Assembly: GCF_030693485.1 (NCBI RefSeq)
Contig: NZ_JAUYAN010000057.1
Location: 1 to 53,767 of the forward strand
From: Bradyrhizobium sp.
Lineage (GTDB): Bacteria > Pseudomonadota > Alphaproteobacteria > Rhizobiales > Xanthobacteraceae
Reading direction: 5' to 3'
DNA: 53,767 bases
This document shows, piece after piece, positions 42,223 to 52,086 of this stretch. The first letter of the stretch is position 1, and each line of letters begins with the position of its first letter. Under the pieces are notes generated by a model. It did no database searches, had not been told where the DNA came from, and saw nothing but the letters and a program-made list of their open reading frames with translations. Both the position numbers and the translations under genes were made by a program.

Positions 42223-43572
42223 TCACGTCTTCAGGAGCGAAGCAGCAAAGAGAGCCACAATCACGATTGGCACCGCATACCGGAGCAGTCCGAGCCATGC
42301 GCGACCAACCGGCCCGCTCAGGCCTGAAGCCTTTTCCGATAGAGCAGGTGCCCAGAACCACCCAACAAAGGCCGCGACTGCCAGGACCGACACTGGCAGC
42401 AGGATTTCGCCGACGATCATGTCATAAGTCTCAAGCAGGCCCATGCCCGCAAAGGTGATCGACTTGAGTGGACCAAATCCCAACGCCGTCGGGATGCCGA
42501 GAGCAAAGATCAAGCCAGCAATCTGCCACGCCGCACGCCGTCGCGAGGTCCCAGTCCGTTCTATCAGTGCGGCGACCGGCACCTCCAAGAGCCCGACTGC
42601 GCTGGTGAGAGCTGCGGCTAACAGAAGTCCGAAAAAGGCGATCGCGAACAGAGTGCCACCGGGCATCCGATCGAAAACTTCGGGCAGAGTGATGAAGGCA
42701 AGAGAGGGCCCGCTCGCCGGGTTGAGACCGAACGCAAATACGGCGCCGAAGATCGCAACACCGGCCACCAGCGCAAACAGCGTATCGGCAACCGCGCCTA
42801 GGAGCGCGTTGCGGGTCAAGGATTGACCGGCCCCGGCGTAGGCACCGTAGGTCAGCATCGTACCGTAACCCACGCCGAGCGAGAAGAAGGCTTGGCCAAG
42901 TGCGGCCAGATAGACCTGCGGTCGTCCCAGTGCCGGCCAGTCGGGTAGAAACATGAACGCAAGACCCCTCCCCGAGCCCGGCAGGCTCAGACTGTAAAGC
43001 GCCAGTCCGACAATGACGACGGCGAGCGCCGGCATCAGAACCTTGCATAGTCGCTCGATCCCGGCGTTGACGCCGGCAGCCACGACCGCGGCGGTCGCGA
43101 CCATGACGAGGCCTTGCCAGAGAATGGGCCAGGCGGTGTGCCCGGTGAAGTCTGCGAACGCCGCGCCGTGCCCGACTGCCGGCGCAGACGCAAAGCCGCT
43201 GGTCAACGCGACCATAAGATACCGTGCCACCCACCCGGCGACGACGGCGTAATAGGCCAGCGTCACGCAGCAGGCGACGACCGCGAGCCAGCCGATCGCC
43301 GTCGTCACACGATGGCGCGAAATGCGAGGATAGGCTGAGGTAGGATCAGCGCCGCCGGCGCGCCCCAGCGCGAACTCGGCGACCATGACAGGCAGACCGA
43401 TGAAGGCGATGGCCAACGCATAGATCAAAATGAATGCGCCGCCGCCGTTCTCACCCGCCAGGTAGGAAAAGCGCCAGATGTTGCCGAGCCCTATCGCCGA
43501 GCCGATGGTTGCCAACAGGAAGCCATGACTCGACGACCAAGTTGCGGAGTTGGCGGATCTATCAAGGTTCAC
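42223..43572 (-). CDS. NSS-family sodium-dependent transporter
   Basis: A 449-residue membrane protein of the neurotransmitter:sodium symporter family, with about 12 hydrophobic segments. The first segment has GFLLATIGSAIGLGNIWRFSYLAGENGGGAF broken here as GSAIGLGNIWRF and LAGENGGGAF, which hold the Na+-binding site known from LeuT. Bacterial members take up amino acids or related solutes; the substrate is not evident. A FixK-type box lies 418 bp upstream. It is followed by ftsH after 106 bp. Confidence 0.88.
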   Translation of the reverse strand: MNLDRSANSATWSSSHGFLLATIGSAIGLGNIWRFSYLAGENGGGAFILIYALAIAFIGLPVMVAEFALGRAGGADPTSAYPRISRHRVTTAIGWLAVVACCVTLAYYAVVAGWVARYLMVALTSGFASAPAVGHGAAFADFTGHTAWPILWQGLVMVATAAVVAAGVNAGIERLCKVLMPALAVVIVGLALYSLSLPGSGRGLAFMFLPDWPALGRPQVYLAALGQAFFSLGVGYGTMLTYGAYAGAGQSLTRNALLGAVADTLFALVAGVAIFGAVFAFGLNPASGPSLAFITLPEVFDRMPGGTLFAIAFFGLLLAAALTSAVGLLEVPVAALIERTGTSRRRAAWQIAGLIFALGIPTALGFGPLKSITFAGMGLLETYDMIVGEILLPVSVLAVAAFVGWFWAPALSEKASGLSGPVGRAWLGLLRYAVPIVIVALFAASLLKT

Positions 43573-44115
43573 AAATAATCTCCAGGGATCAATGACCGAG
43601 TTGCTATTTCAATAACTGCGCTGCCGCCGATTATGGTCCATGCGACGGATGACGTCGCGAAGCACACCCAGAAGATCAAGGCAAGAAGAACGCCCCGCCG
43701 TACAGGTGTGATGGTCACGATCCTTGCCGCCGCGACCGGCGATTACGTGGCAGTCCACTGCTTCGCGGGCGATGTTCAATCCTCCGCCGGGCAGACCGTC
43801 GAGGAGTTCGCGCGCGTGCGCCCACGAGAAGTGGTGGCGAATTCGTCATAGTCTAAAAGGTTGGCACCAGCACGCTCCTCACGACGTTTTGGAGTTCGCT
43901 TCCCTTCCATCGTCGCTGGTTCCCAAGTGGGGACTAGCCTGTGCGCCCACCCGTTGTTGAAAACTTGGACTATCAATCAGGGCCAAGCCTTGATCCAGGT
44001 CAACACACACACCGATCATCGCAGTGGCGTCTCGAACCACGCGCGGAAATTGGCGGCGAAATGAAGGGATGAGGCGTGGCTTGGTTGAGCGCATCAGGAA
44101 AGTCAACCGCGCTGG
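43573..44115. other. Spacer upstream of the NSS transporter, no gene
   Basis: No supported gene is seen; small frames on both strands lack start signals and overlap each other. A FixK-type box (43990-44003) lies within. The stretch from 43630 to 43850 is GC-rich and resembles coding sequence in one frame, but has no recognisable relative. Confidence 0.45.
43990..44003. promoter_or_regulatory. FNR/FixK-type box in the NSS upstream region
   Basis: TTGATCCAGGTCAA fits TTGA-N6-TCAA with the extra T/G positions of the consensus. It lies 418 bp upstream of the NSS start and downstream of the USP II stop, so its target is uncertain. It could serve an unseen transcript. Confidence 0.5.
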
Positions 44116-44961
44116 TTAGTACGATAACAATACTGGCAGATGGGGACCTTTCAGAATTGTCCGGGTTGCACCGCCAAACACGATTTGCCTCACTCGGGAG
44201 TGTCCGTAAGCTCCCATGACCAAAAACCCGGCACCGCGTTGTAGCACCTCAGTCATGATCTGCTCGCCTACAGGCTCGCCACTGAAGTGGACTTCTTCAT
44301 ATCTCGCGCTGATGTCATGTGCTTTAAGATGCCGCACTAAATCGAGCCCACTCGGCAAACGGTCCAGCGGCTTCTCCTGGGTGATTGTCAAAATGTCTAC
44401 GGCGGTCGCCTCGCGCAGGACCGGCAGCGCATCATGGACCGCCCGGGTCGCGGGGCGGCTGCCATCCCAAGCCACGACAACATGACCCAAAGCACAAACG
44501 ATATCGCGATCGTTCGGAAGCACGATCAAGGGCCGGCCGGAGCCGAAGAGCACTTCCTCAATGATTGGGACTTGCAACCCGCCCACCTCTTCATGTGAGG
44601 GCAAGAGTGCGCAGTCATAAAGTCGGGCCATTTCCATCACAACGTCAGGTATCTCGGCAGAAACGCATCTCTTGTAATGCGTGCTGTCCAAGACATTGCG
44701 GTGACCCGCCATCTCCTCAAACAAAGCACCGGCGCGAAGCGCGGCGTCGTGATTCTTGGCGCGCTGCTTGAGAAGGAATTCAACAATGGATGCCGTGTCA
44801 GAGTCAGTTGCTCTATCTGTTTCCGAATAGTCAATGAAATCGACCTCGACAACGAGCCCAGCAAGCCGCGCTTGGAGCGCGGCTGCGAACCTGGCCGCAT
44901 ATTCAGTCATTCGACGAGCCGTATCACCTGTGCTCGTGTAAACCAGAATTTCTCTGTACAT
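44116..44961 (-). CDS. Universal stress protein, two-domain (II)
   Basis: A 281-residue protein built of two Usp domains ([18 protein letters not shown] at the start, [19 protein letters not shown] and LPVLLSY at the end). It closely resembles USP I in layout. ATG 44961 is chosen; an in-frame start at 44982 would add seven residues. The upstream DNA carries no FixK box that I can see. The N-terminus overlaps by 38 bp a small frame ending at 44924, listed separately. Confidence 0.85.
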   Translation of the reverse strand: MYREILVYTSTGDTARRMTEYAARFAAALQARLAGLVVEVDFIDYSETDRATDSDTASIVEFLLKQRAKNHDAALRAGALFEEMAGHRNVLDSTHYKRCVSAEIPDVVMEMARLYDCALLPSHEEVGGLQVPIIEEVLFGSGRPLIVLPNDRDIVCALGHVVVAWDGSRPATRAVHDALPVLREATAVDILTITQEKPLDRLPSGLDLVRHLKAHDISARYEEVHFSGEPVGEQIMTEVLQRGAGFLVMGAYGHSRVRQIVFGGATRTILKGPHLPVLLSY

Positions 44962-45184
44962 GCCGCCCTCCCAAATCGACAACGCCTTCAGTCACCCGAT
45001 CAGAGCGGCGCAGACAGCAAATTTCACCCAGACCAGAACCGTTGCGGTCATCACGGCTAAGCCCGCGGAATACCTCTGGACGCAGAGCACGCGAATGTCG
45101 TGATTTGACTCGCAATGTCTTCTCGGTATCAAGATTGATACGCCGAATCTCTAATTCTGGGCGCGCATTCTCATCTGCATTCAT
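44924..45184 (-). CDS. Possible small hypothetical protein
   Basis: An 86-codon frame starting [25 protein letters not shown] lies nine bases before ATG 45184. It is basic and has no known relative, and its last ~12 codons overlap the USP II start in another frame. The ribosome binding site argues for it, the overlap against. Confidence 0.35.
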   Translation of the reverse strand: MNADENARPELEIRRINLDTEKTLRVKSRHSRALRPEVFRGLSRDDRNGSGLGEICCLRRSDRVTEGVVDLGGRHVQRNSGLHEHR

Positions 45185-45205
45185 CCCAAGCTCTCCTGTG
45201 GCTGA

Positions 45206-46069
45206 ATGCCGCAACTTAACTATAGAATGAACCTACGCGACCGGTCTGTCGCCAGCTTGCGATGGATCAAGGCTCTCCCGCTGGGCGGCGAAGTCACGGC
45301 GATCTATCCGGTTGGCGGCGCAACCGGACAACTCCTTCGCCGCATCGTTGAGAAAGAGGGCATCCACGGACTGACATTTGAGGTGCTCGACGAGACCCGC
45401 CTCAGCTTTACGGTCTTGGAGAATGAGACCGGCGACGAATATCGGTTTGTCTTGCCCGGGCCTTCGCTCAGCGAGCCGGAATGGCAGCAGTGCATACAAG
45501 AGCTCCGGCACCTGTCGGATCGACCGGGCATTCTGGTCATGAGCGGAAGCTTGCCTCCCGGAGTGCCGGATGACTTCTACGCCAGGGTCGCACGAATGGC
45601 GAAAGACTGGGGCACTAAGCTCGTGCTCGATTCTTCCGGACCGGCCTTATCGGCCGCCGTGCAGGAAGGCATGTACCTCATCAAGCCAAATCTACGCGAA
45701 CTGAGGGAGCTGACGGGACAAGCTCTCGAAGACGAGAAATCCTGGCTGGCCGCGTGCCGTGCCCTGGTGGACGCCGGGCGCGCCAAGGTCGTCGTGTTGA
45801 CACTCGGAGACCAAGGCGCCCTGCTGGTGACCCACGACGCTGTGTTGCGGGCATTGGCGCTCCCGATTGAACCGGCGAGCACTGTCGGCGCTGGCGATAG
45901 TTTCCTTGGCGCCATGGTTTGGGCTCTTGCATCTGGCCAAGATCTGGCCGACGCATTCCAGTACGGCATCGCAGCCGGTTCCGCGGCGCTCATCACCCCA
46001 GGCACGGAATTGTGCAGCCGCGAAGACGTCGGGCGACTGTACAGTCAGGTGACCATTCACAGCATTTGA
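45206..46069 (+). pseudogene. PfkB-family sugar kinase lacking its N-terminus
   Basis: A 287-codon frame that matches 1-phosphofructokinase/PfkB-type kinases from EVTAIYPVGGATGQLLRRIV onward. The ATP/anion-hole motif TVGAGDSFLGAMV with the catalytic Asp is intact. The first ~40-45 residues of the family, with the sugar-binding GGGGINVAR motif, are missing; instead the frame starts [15 protein letters not shown], which is unrelated. Nothing like the missing part is found in other frames upstream. Probably a truncated, inactive gene, but it could be a variant with an altered substrate site. Confidence 0.6.
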
Positions 46070-46150
46070 ACCGCGCCATTGCTGACACCGGCGGTCAATT
46101 GCCGTGGACGCGGGATCCCTTGGCGCAGAGCCACTGCGTCACGTTTATGA

Positions 46151-48565
46151 TCATACGGTGTTGGAAACGCTGGCGTTCTTACCGGCTGCTTCCGCCGCCG
46201 CGACCTTGCGCTTAACAGCGATGAAGCTATCGGGGCTGACGGAAATGGAGTCGATGCCGCAGGCGACCAGGAATTCGGCGAACTCGGGGTGGTCGCTCGG
46301 CGCCTGTCCGCATAGTCCGATCTTGGCACCAGCCTTGTGAGCCTCGCGGATGACGCTGCTGATCATCCACTTCACCGCCTCGTCCTGCTCATCGAACAAT
46401 TCCGCAAGTTCCTCGGAATCGCGGTCGACGCCGAGCGTGAGCTGGGTCAAGTCGTTGCTGCCAATCGAAAATCCGTCGAACCGCTCGGCGAATGCCTGCG
46501 CCAGGATGACATTCGAGGGGATTTCGCACATGACGTACACCTCGAGACCATTCTCGCCGCGCCGCAGCCCGTTTTCGGCCATGACGTCGAGGACGCGGTC
46601 CGCCTCCTTGATCGAGCGGCAGAATGGGATCATGACGATGACGTTACGGAAGCCCATCTCTTCACGCAGGCGGCGGATCGCCCGGCACTCCAATGCGAAA
46701 CCGTCGCGATAGCGTGGCGAATAGTAGCGCGAGGCACCACGGAACCCGATCATCGGATTCTCCTCATGGGGTTCGAAGGCGGCGCCGCCGATGAGATTGG
46801 CATATTCATTGGTCTTGAAGTCGCTCATGCGGATGATGACCGGCTTGGGATGCTGAGCGGCTGCGATGCGCGCGAGTCCGCGCGCCAGGCGGTCGACGAA
46901 ATATTCCGTCTTGTCCGCGTAGCCTTGGGTGAGGTCGGCAATGGTTTGCTTGGCATCTCGATCTTCGAGCGTGTCAAAGTGGACCAGCGCCATTGGGTGC
47001 ACTTTGATGTGGTTGCTGATGACAAACTCCATGCGTGCAAGCCCGACGCCGTCTGCGGCAATTCGCCACCAGCGGAACGCCGCTGCCGGGTTGCCAAGGT
47101 TGAGCATGATCTGGGTGCGGGTCGGTGGCAGGTTGCTGAAGTCAAGCTTCTCGACCTCGTATTCGGCGAAACCTTCGTAGACGAAGCCCTGGTCGCCCTC
47201 AGCGCAGGATGCGGTAACCTCCTGTCCGTCGGACAAGAGTCGCGTCGCATCGCCGGTTCCCACAATGGCCGGCAGGCCGAGCTCGCGGCTGACGATAGCG
47301 GCGTGCGACGTGCGTCCGCCGCGATCGGTAACGATCGCCGCCGCCCGCTTCATGATCGGCACCCAATCGGGGTCGGTATTCTGCGTCACCAGAACGGCGC
47401 CATCGACGAAGCGATCGATGTCGCGAGCGCTCTCGATCAGGCAGACACGACCGGTCACGACCGCTTCGCCGATGCTCAGGCCGGTGACAAGCGTGCGGCC
47501 CTTCGATTTGATCCGATAGGATTTGTACTCGCCCACCTCCCTGCGCGATTGCACTGTCTCAGGTCGTGCCTGAACGATGAACAATTCGCCGGTCTCACCG
47601 TCCTTGGCCCATTCGATGTCCATCGGGCAGCCGTAGTGGTCCTCGATCACACAACCCCAGCGACCTAATGTAAGGATTTCCTGGTCCGTCAGGACGAAAG
47701 CGGTACGGTCCGCCTTGGAGGTTGGCACGGTGCGGGTGGGCCGGTCGCCTTCCCGCGCATAGATCATCTTCTGTGCCTTTCCGCCCAGCCGCTTCTCGAC
47801 GATTGGCGTCAGGGATGGGTCCGGGAGCAGCGGCTTGAACACCTGATATTCGTCGGGATCGACCGTGCCTTGAACGACAGTCTCCCCCAGCCCCCATGCG
47901 GCATCGATCACCACGATCTTGTCAAAGCCGGTCTCGGTGTCGATCGTGAACATGACCCCGGCACTGCCGACGTCCGAGCGCACCATGGTCTGAACGCCGA
48001 CGGAAAGCGCGACCTTAAGGTGATCGAAGCCTTTGGTCTGCCGGTAGCTGATGGCGCGGTCGGTGAAGAGCGACGCAAAGCAACGTCGGCAGGCGTCGAG
48101 CAACGCTGCTTCGCCGCGAATATTGAGAAACGTCTCCTGCTGTCCGGCAAAACTGGCATCTGGAAGGTCCTCGGCCGTCGCGCTCGACCGCACGGCCACA
48201 TCGGCATCCGCCCGCCCTACACGCCGGCAAAGCTCCCTGTAGGCTCCGCCGATGGCGGCGGCCGTATCATTCGGCCACCTACCGCCAAGGATGGCGCGAC
48301 GGATCGTCTGCCCGGCCTCCGCCAACGACGTCCGGCCCACCTGCAACTCCTCGAGCGTGGTTGCGATGGTATCTCTCAGTTGGTTGGAATCGATGAAGTG
48401 CCAAAAGGCCTGAGCCGCAGTTGCAAAGCCTAGCGGAACAGCGACGCCCCGTTCGCCGAGATGGCGCACCATCTCGCCGAGTGACGCATTCTTCCCGCCG
48501 ACGCGCGCGACATCGGCCCGCCCTATTTCTTCAAACCAGATCACCTCGTCTGCTCGCGTGGGCAT
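46151..48565 (-). CDS. ppsA: Phosphoenolpyruvate synthase
   Basis: An 804-residue enzyme that makes PEP, AMP and phosphate from pyruvate, ATP and water. The N-terminal nucleotide-binding part begins near 16 (RVGGKNASLGEM) and runs to about 340. The central swivel domain carries the catalytic His in GGRTSHAAIVSRELG. The C-terminal barrel holds CGQAPSDHPEF with the catalytic Cys region. AAGGAGG six bases before ATG 48565 gives a strong start. It follows the slipin gene by 50 bp in an NfeD-slipin-PpsA operon, a combination that suggests anaerobic or stress-related carbon rerouting. Confidence 0.94.
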   Translation of the reverse strand: MPTRADEVIWFEEIGRADVARVGGKNASLGEMVRHLGERGVAVPLGFATAAQAFWHFIDSNQLRDTIATTLEELQVGRTSLAEAGQTIRRAILGGRWPNDTAAAIGGAYRELCRRVGRADADVAVRSSATAEDLPDASFAGQQETFLNIRGEAALLDACRRCFASLFTDRAISYRQTKGFDHLKVALSVGVQTMVRSDVGSAGVMFTIDTETGFDKIVVIDAAWGLGETVVQGTVDPDEYQVFKPLLPDPSLTPIVEKRLGGKAQKMIYAREGDRPTRTVPTSKADRTAFVLTDQEILTLGRWGCVIEDHYGCPMDIEWAKDGETGELFIVQARPETVQSRREVGEYKSYRIKSKGRTLVTGLSIGEAVVTGRVCLIESARDIDRFVDGAVLVTQNTDPDWVPIMKRAAAIVTDRGGRTSHAAIVSRELGLPAIVGTGDATRLLSDGQEVTASCAEGDQGFVYEGFAEYEVEKLDFSNLPPTRTQIMLNLGNPAAAFRWWRIAADGVGLARMEFVISNHIKVHPMALVHFDTLEDRDAKQTIADLTQGYADKTEYFVDRLARGLARIAAAQHPKPVIIRMSDFKTNEYANLIGGAAFEPHEENPMIGFRGASRYYSPRYRDGFALECRAIRRLREEMGFRNVIVMIPFCRSIKEADRVLDVMAENGLRRGENGLEVYVMCEIPSNVILAQAFAERFDGFSIGSNDLTQLTLGVDRDSEELAELFDEQDEAVKWMISSVIREAHKAGAKIGLCGQAPSDHPEFAEFLVACGIDSISVSPDSFIAVKRKVAAAEAAGKNASVSNTV

Positions 48566-48615
48566 CGGATCCTCCTTGTTATGATCTTGCTGGCATCGTG
48601 CCCAATCAGGTGTCG

Positions 48616-49401
48616 TTAATCCTCGGATTTCGCCGCCGTAGCCCGCCCAAACCTCTCGAACAGGTCCATCGGTATCGGAAATACGATCGTGGAACTCCGC
48701 TCGCCTGCAATATTCTGCAGTGCGCCTAAATACCGCAGCTGCATGGCTTCCGGCCGGCCGGACAGAATTGTGCCTGCCTCAGCGAGCTTCTCCGCCGCCT
48801 GCTGTTCGCCCTCGGCGTCGATGATCTTCGCACGCCGCAGGCGCTCGGCCTCGGCCTGCTTGGCGATGGCACGCACCATAATCTCGTTCAAATCGATATG
48901 CTTTAGTTCGACATTCGAGACCTTGATGCCCCACGCGCCGGTTTGCTCGTCGAGGATACGCTGGACATCAGCGTTGATCTTGGTGCGTTCCGCCAGCATT
49001 TCATCGAGTTCATGTTGACCGACCACTGAACGCAAGGTCGTCTGCGCGAGTTCGCTGGTGGCTATATTGTAATGTTCAACCTGAATAATGGCCTTTTCCG
49101 GATCCATGACTCGATAATAGATCACGGCATTGACCTGGACCGACACGTTGTCGCGCGAGATGACGTCCTGGGGTGGGACGTCAAGCACTCGCGTTCGCAG
49201 GTCGACCCGCACCATCTGCTGGATGAACGGCACGACGATAACCAGTCCGGGCCCCTTCACCTTCCAGAAGCGCCCAAGCATAAACACGACTCCGCGCTCG
49301 TATTCCCTCAGGATACGAAACGAATAGCCAAGCAGGGCGAGAGCGATCAGGACGGGTATCGCAAACCCGGTAAGAGCCGGAATGTCGAACGGAAACAGCA
49401 T
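48616..49401 (-). CDS. Slipin/stomatin-like SPFH protein
   Basis: A 261-residue protein with an N-terminal membrane segment (about 10-30) and an SPFH domain ([52 protein letters not shown]). A helical C-terminal part follows ([19 protein letters not shown]). Slipins form oligomers in membrane microdomains. GGAGG five bases before ATG 49401 decides the start over ATG 49413. NfeD precedes it with 12 bp between, the standard NfeD-slipin pairing. Confidence 0.9.
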   Translation of the reverse strand: MLFPFDIPALTGFAIPVLIALALLGYSFRILREYERGVVFMLGRFWKVKGPGLVIVVPFIQQMVRVDLRTRVLDVPPQDVISRDNVSVQVNAVIYYRVMDPEKAIIQVEHYNIATSELAQTTLRSVVGQHELDEMLAERTKINADVQRILDEQTGAWGIKVSNVELKHIDLNEIMVRAIAKQAEAERLRRAKIIDAEGEQQAAEKLAEAGTILSGRPEAMQLRYLGALQNIAGERSSTIVFPIPMDLFERFGRATAAKSED

Positions 49402-49413
49402 GGAAGCCTCCAT

Positions 49414-50799
49414 TTATTTGGATGTGACAAGAAGCGTTAGATTCTCGCGTTGAACGACCAGCACAGCGTCACCGGGAGCGAAGGGCAGTTTGGCGCGGGC
49501 ATTCCACATTTCACCGTGGACACGAATGCGGCCTTGAAGTCCGCTCCACTCGATCACCTCTCCGACGCTTCCGATCATCTGTTCTGCGCCGGTCAGGGCC
49601 GGACGACTTCGAGCCGTCACAGCAGCACCCAGCGCGAACAGGGCGAGAGCGCCGGTCGTCGCTGCCGAGGCGATGATCAGCGGCAGCGAAACTGAAATAT
49701 CGATATCGGCTCCGGCCGGATCGAACAGGAACAAGGAGCCGGTGACGAACGCGGTCAGCCCGCCAATACCGAGAATTCCGAGGCCCGGCGTAAACACCTC
49801 TGTGATCATCAGGGCGATACCGAGCACGATCAAGCCCAGCGCGGCATATTGCACCGGAAGCGCGGTCAGGGCCGTCAATCCGAGCAGCAAGCAGACCGCG
49901 CCGATAACACCGGCCACAAGCCCACCAGGGTTCCAGAACTCGAACAAAATCCCGTACATGCCGATGAGCAGCAGGATGAACGCGACGTTGGGATCCGAAA
50001 TGACACCCAGGAGCCGGGTACGCCAATCCGGCCCGAACACAATTCGCGTCGCCCCATTCGTCGTTATCGTGTGCTCGACAGCATTGATCGTGATCTTGCG
50101 GCCATCAATTTTCGTAAGCAGGTCGTCGAGACCAAGGGCAACCACATCGATCACGCTTTCCTTAAGCGCATCCTCTGCGGTGAGAGTCGCGGCGTCCCTC
50201 ACCGCCTTCTCGGCCCATTCGACGTTGCGACCGCGCAGCTGGGCAAGACTGCGCAGCATCGCTATCGTGTCATTGAGTGTCTTGCGCTGGGCAGCTGTAT
50301 CGGCTGCAGGATTTGCCTTGTCCTTGTCCTTTTCGTCCCGCTGGGGCGCTGTTGGGCGTGGGAGTCCGGGAAGGCCGCCGAGGTCAACTGGCGTCGCAGC
50401 TCCAATGTTGGTGCCCGGCGCCATTGCTGCGACATGGGCTGCGTAAACGATAAAAGTTCCCGCGGAAGCGGCGCGAGCTCCGCCTGGAGACACGTAAACG
50501 ATCACAGGTATCGGGGAGGTCAGGATTTGCCGGACGATGTCACGCGTCGCAGCGACAAGACCGCCAGGCGTATCGAGATGAATCACCAGATAGCGCGCAT
50601 TCTCCTGCCGCGCCTTCGCAATCGCGTCAACGACCAGCCGCGTCGCCGCGACTCCGATCGCGCCTCTAATTTCAGTGATAAGGATGCCCCCATCTCGCTC
50701 GGCAGTGCGGGTTGAAAGCGAAGACGCCGCAATCAGCGCGACAAGGCCAAACACAGTCAGCATCCATTGCCGCAATCGGGACGCCCGATTGGTACTCAT
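49414..50799 (-). CDS. nfeD: NfeD, long form with ClpP-class protease domain
   Basis: A 461-residue membrane protein. After an N-terminal segment comes a ClpP-like serine protease domain (about 30-235) with LVIHLDTPGGLVAATRD, the serine in GGARAASAGTF, and a Lys-rich loop. Four or more membrane segments follow (about 255-380) and a C-terminal OB-type domain (GSVGEVIEWSGLQGRIRVHG). This is the long NfeD form, which is known to act with a slipin and to cleave stomatin-like partners. It precedes slipin and PpsA on the same strand. A FixK-type box at 50993-51006 is 194 bp upstream. Confidence 0.9.
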   Translation of the reverse strand: MSTNRASRLRQWMLTVFGLVALIAASSLSTRTAERDGGILITEIRGAIGVAATRLVVDAIAKARQENARYLVIHLDTPGGLVAATRDIVRQILTSPIPVIVYVSPGGARAASAGTFIVYAAHVAAMAPGTNIGAATPVDLGGLPGLPRPTAPQRDEKDKDKANPAADTAAQRKTLNDTIAMLRSLAQLRGRNVEWAEKAVRDAATLTAEDALKESVIDVVALGLDDLLTKIDGRKITINAVEHTITTNGATRIVFGPDWRTRLLGVISDPNVAFILLLIGMYGILFEFWNPGGLVAGVIGAVCLLLGLTALTALPVQYAALGLIVLGIALMITEVFTPGLGILGIGGLTAFVTGSLFLFDPAGADIDISVSLPLIIASAATTGALALFALGAAVTARSRPALTGAEQMIGSVGEVIEWSGLQGRIRVHGEMWNARAKLPFAPGDAVLVVQRENLTLLVTSK

Positions 50800-50992
50800 C
50801 ACCTGTTCCCCAATCACGATGACGTCTTGTTTGGGTTGCTAGCCCGATGGTTCAGACAACCGCTTTCCGACCGGCGATCGCACCAGCAATGACCCGTTGG
50901 CCTTCTCGATACCGGCCGGGCTCAACGAAGATAGCCGCTTTCATCCGGCCATACATCTACTCGTATTCTTGAGTTGCATTTGGAGGCGATGC

Positions 50993-51006
50993 TTGACCTG
51001 GATCAA
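50993..51006. promoter_or_regulatory. FNR/FixK-type box between nfeD and USP III
   Basis: TTGACCTGGATCAA fits TTGA-N6-TCAA. It is 194 bp from the nfeD start and 247 bp from USP III. It could serve either operon. Confidence 0.5.
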
Positions 51007-51161
51007 CAGAACACAAACAACTCGTGGTGAAATAACTTTCCAGAACTATCCATCGCGCATCGATTCACCGCGAGGCGCGCTGAAAATGAATGACCCGCAT
51101 GGCGCGGAAGTCCATTCTGAGATAACCGCTTTGGAAGTTATGCGGGTGAAATGAAGCCGGC

Positions 51162-51175
51162 TTGAGCTGAATCAA
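51162..51175. promoter_or_regulatory. FNR/FixK-type box upstream of USP III
   Basis: TTGAGCTGAATCAA fits TTGA-N6-TCAA. It ends 77 bp before the USP III ATG, like the box before USP I, so low-oxygen activation is likely. Confidence 0.6.
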
Positions 51176-51252
51176 ATCGCGAACTCGACTTTGCGCTTTA
51201 ATGAAAATGTGGCGCAACGGCGACCGCAACCCTTGAGGCGCGGAGAGCGACC

Positions 51253-52086
51253 ATGCTGAAGAATGTTCTAGTTCTTATTCCGTCGGAACGCCTGATACGT
51301 CCGGTGGTCGATGGCGCCATCTCGCTGGCGGTTTCGCACGCTTCCCATCTCCGCGCGATTTCGGTCGGATATGAAACCACGAGCCTGGGCTTCCCGGTCG
51401 ATGTTGGCGGCGCGGCGGTCGCCGCGGTCTTTGAGATCGAGCAGGAACGCGCGCTGGCACGAGCCAATGCGGCGCTTGCCGTATTCGAAACCGAAGCCCG
51501 CTACGCCGACATCGCCTATAATTCACAGGCAATGGCCAGCGCGCCGGCGGACGCCGCGGCAGCCGTGATCGCCTCGGCGCGGCTGCACGATTTGACGATC
51601 GTCCTGCAGCCCGAGCCTGAGCGCCAGACGTACGACAACGTCATGCCGCAGGAAATATTGTTTGAGTCGGGAGGACCGGTCCTCTTTGTCCCTTATGTCC
51701 ACAAAGGCCCCCTGGAGGCGAAGCGGATCGGAATTGCGTGGGACGGCAGCCGCCTCGCCGCGCGGGCGCTTCGCGATGCGGCGCCGTTCCTGAGGCGGGC
51801 GAAGGCCATCACCATCATCAGTATCAATGAACAGGCGCCGGCTGAGGCATCCGCAAAGGCCGTGTCAGCCCATTTGGCGCGATATGGCGTGACCGTGCGG
51901 ATCCAGCAGATGAATGCCGACCACGCAGATATCCAGCCGAGCATCCTGTCGATCGCGGCGGACGACGGTCTCGATCTGATCGTGATGGGCGGTTATGGTC
52001 ATTCGCGGCTGCAGGAGCGGATTCTTGGCGGCGTCACGCGCGACATGCTCCAATCCATGACGGTACCGACCCTGATGTCGCATTGA
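51253..52086 (+). CDS. Universal stress protein, two-domain (III)
   Basis: A 277-residue two-domain Usp protein. The N-half starts MLKNVLVLIPSERLIRPV; the C-half has the nucleotide-loop motif IVMGGYGHSRLQERILGGVTRD and ends PTLMSH. GGAGAG lies before ATG 51253. FixK-type boxes at 51162 and 50993 precede it. With USP I and II it makes three related stress proteins in 18 kb, likely from old duplication but now well diverged. Confidence 0.88.
   Translation: MLKNVLVLIPSERLIRPVVDGAISLAVSHASHLRAISVGYETTSLGFPVDVGGAAVAAVFEIEQERALARANAALAVFETEARYADIAYNSQAMASAPADAAAAVIASARLHDLTIVLQPEPERQTYDNVMPQEILFESGGPVLFVPYVHKGPLEAKRIGIAWDGSRLAARALRDAAPFLRRAKAITIISINEQAPAEASAKAVSAHLARYGVTVRIQQMNADHADIQPSILSIAADDGLDLIVMGGYGHSRLQERILGGVTRDMLQSMTVPTLMSH

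Larger units (their letters stand above)
50800..51252. other. Divergent spacer between nfeD and USP III, with two FixK-type boxes
   Basis: No gene is supported; an 85-codon plus-strand frame at 50897 has no ribosome binding site and polar content. The two boxes at 50993 and 51162 stand out, and the region is otherwise AT-richer than its surroundings, as expected of promoters. Confidence 0.55.

Noticed and set aside
43633..43851. 72-codon plus-strand frame upstream of the NSS transporter
   Set aside because: Weak start context, overlapping frames and no relative.
45100..45160. TCAAGATTGA near USP II as an FNR box
   Set aside because: The halves are inverted relative to TTGA-N6-TCAA and the spacing does not fit.
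50897..51154. 85-codon frame across the FixK-type box between nfeD and USP III
   Set aside because: It runs through promoter-like DNA and lacks a ribosome binding site.
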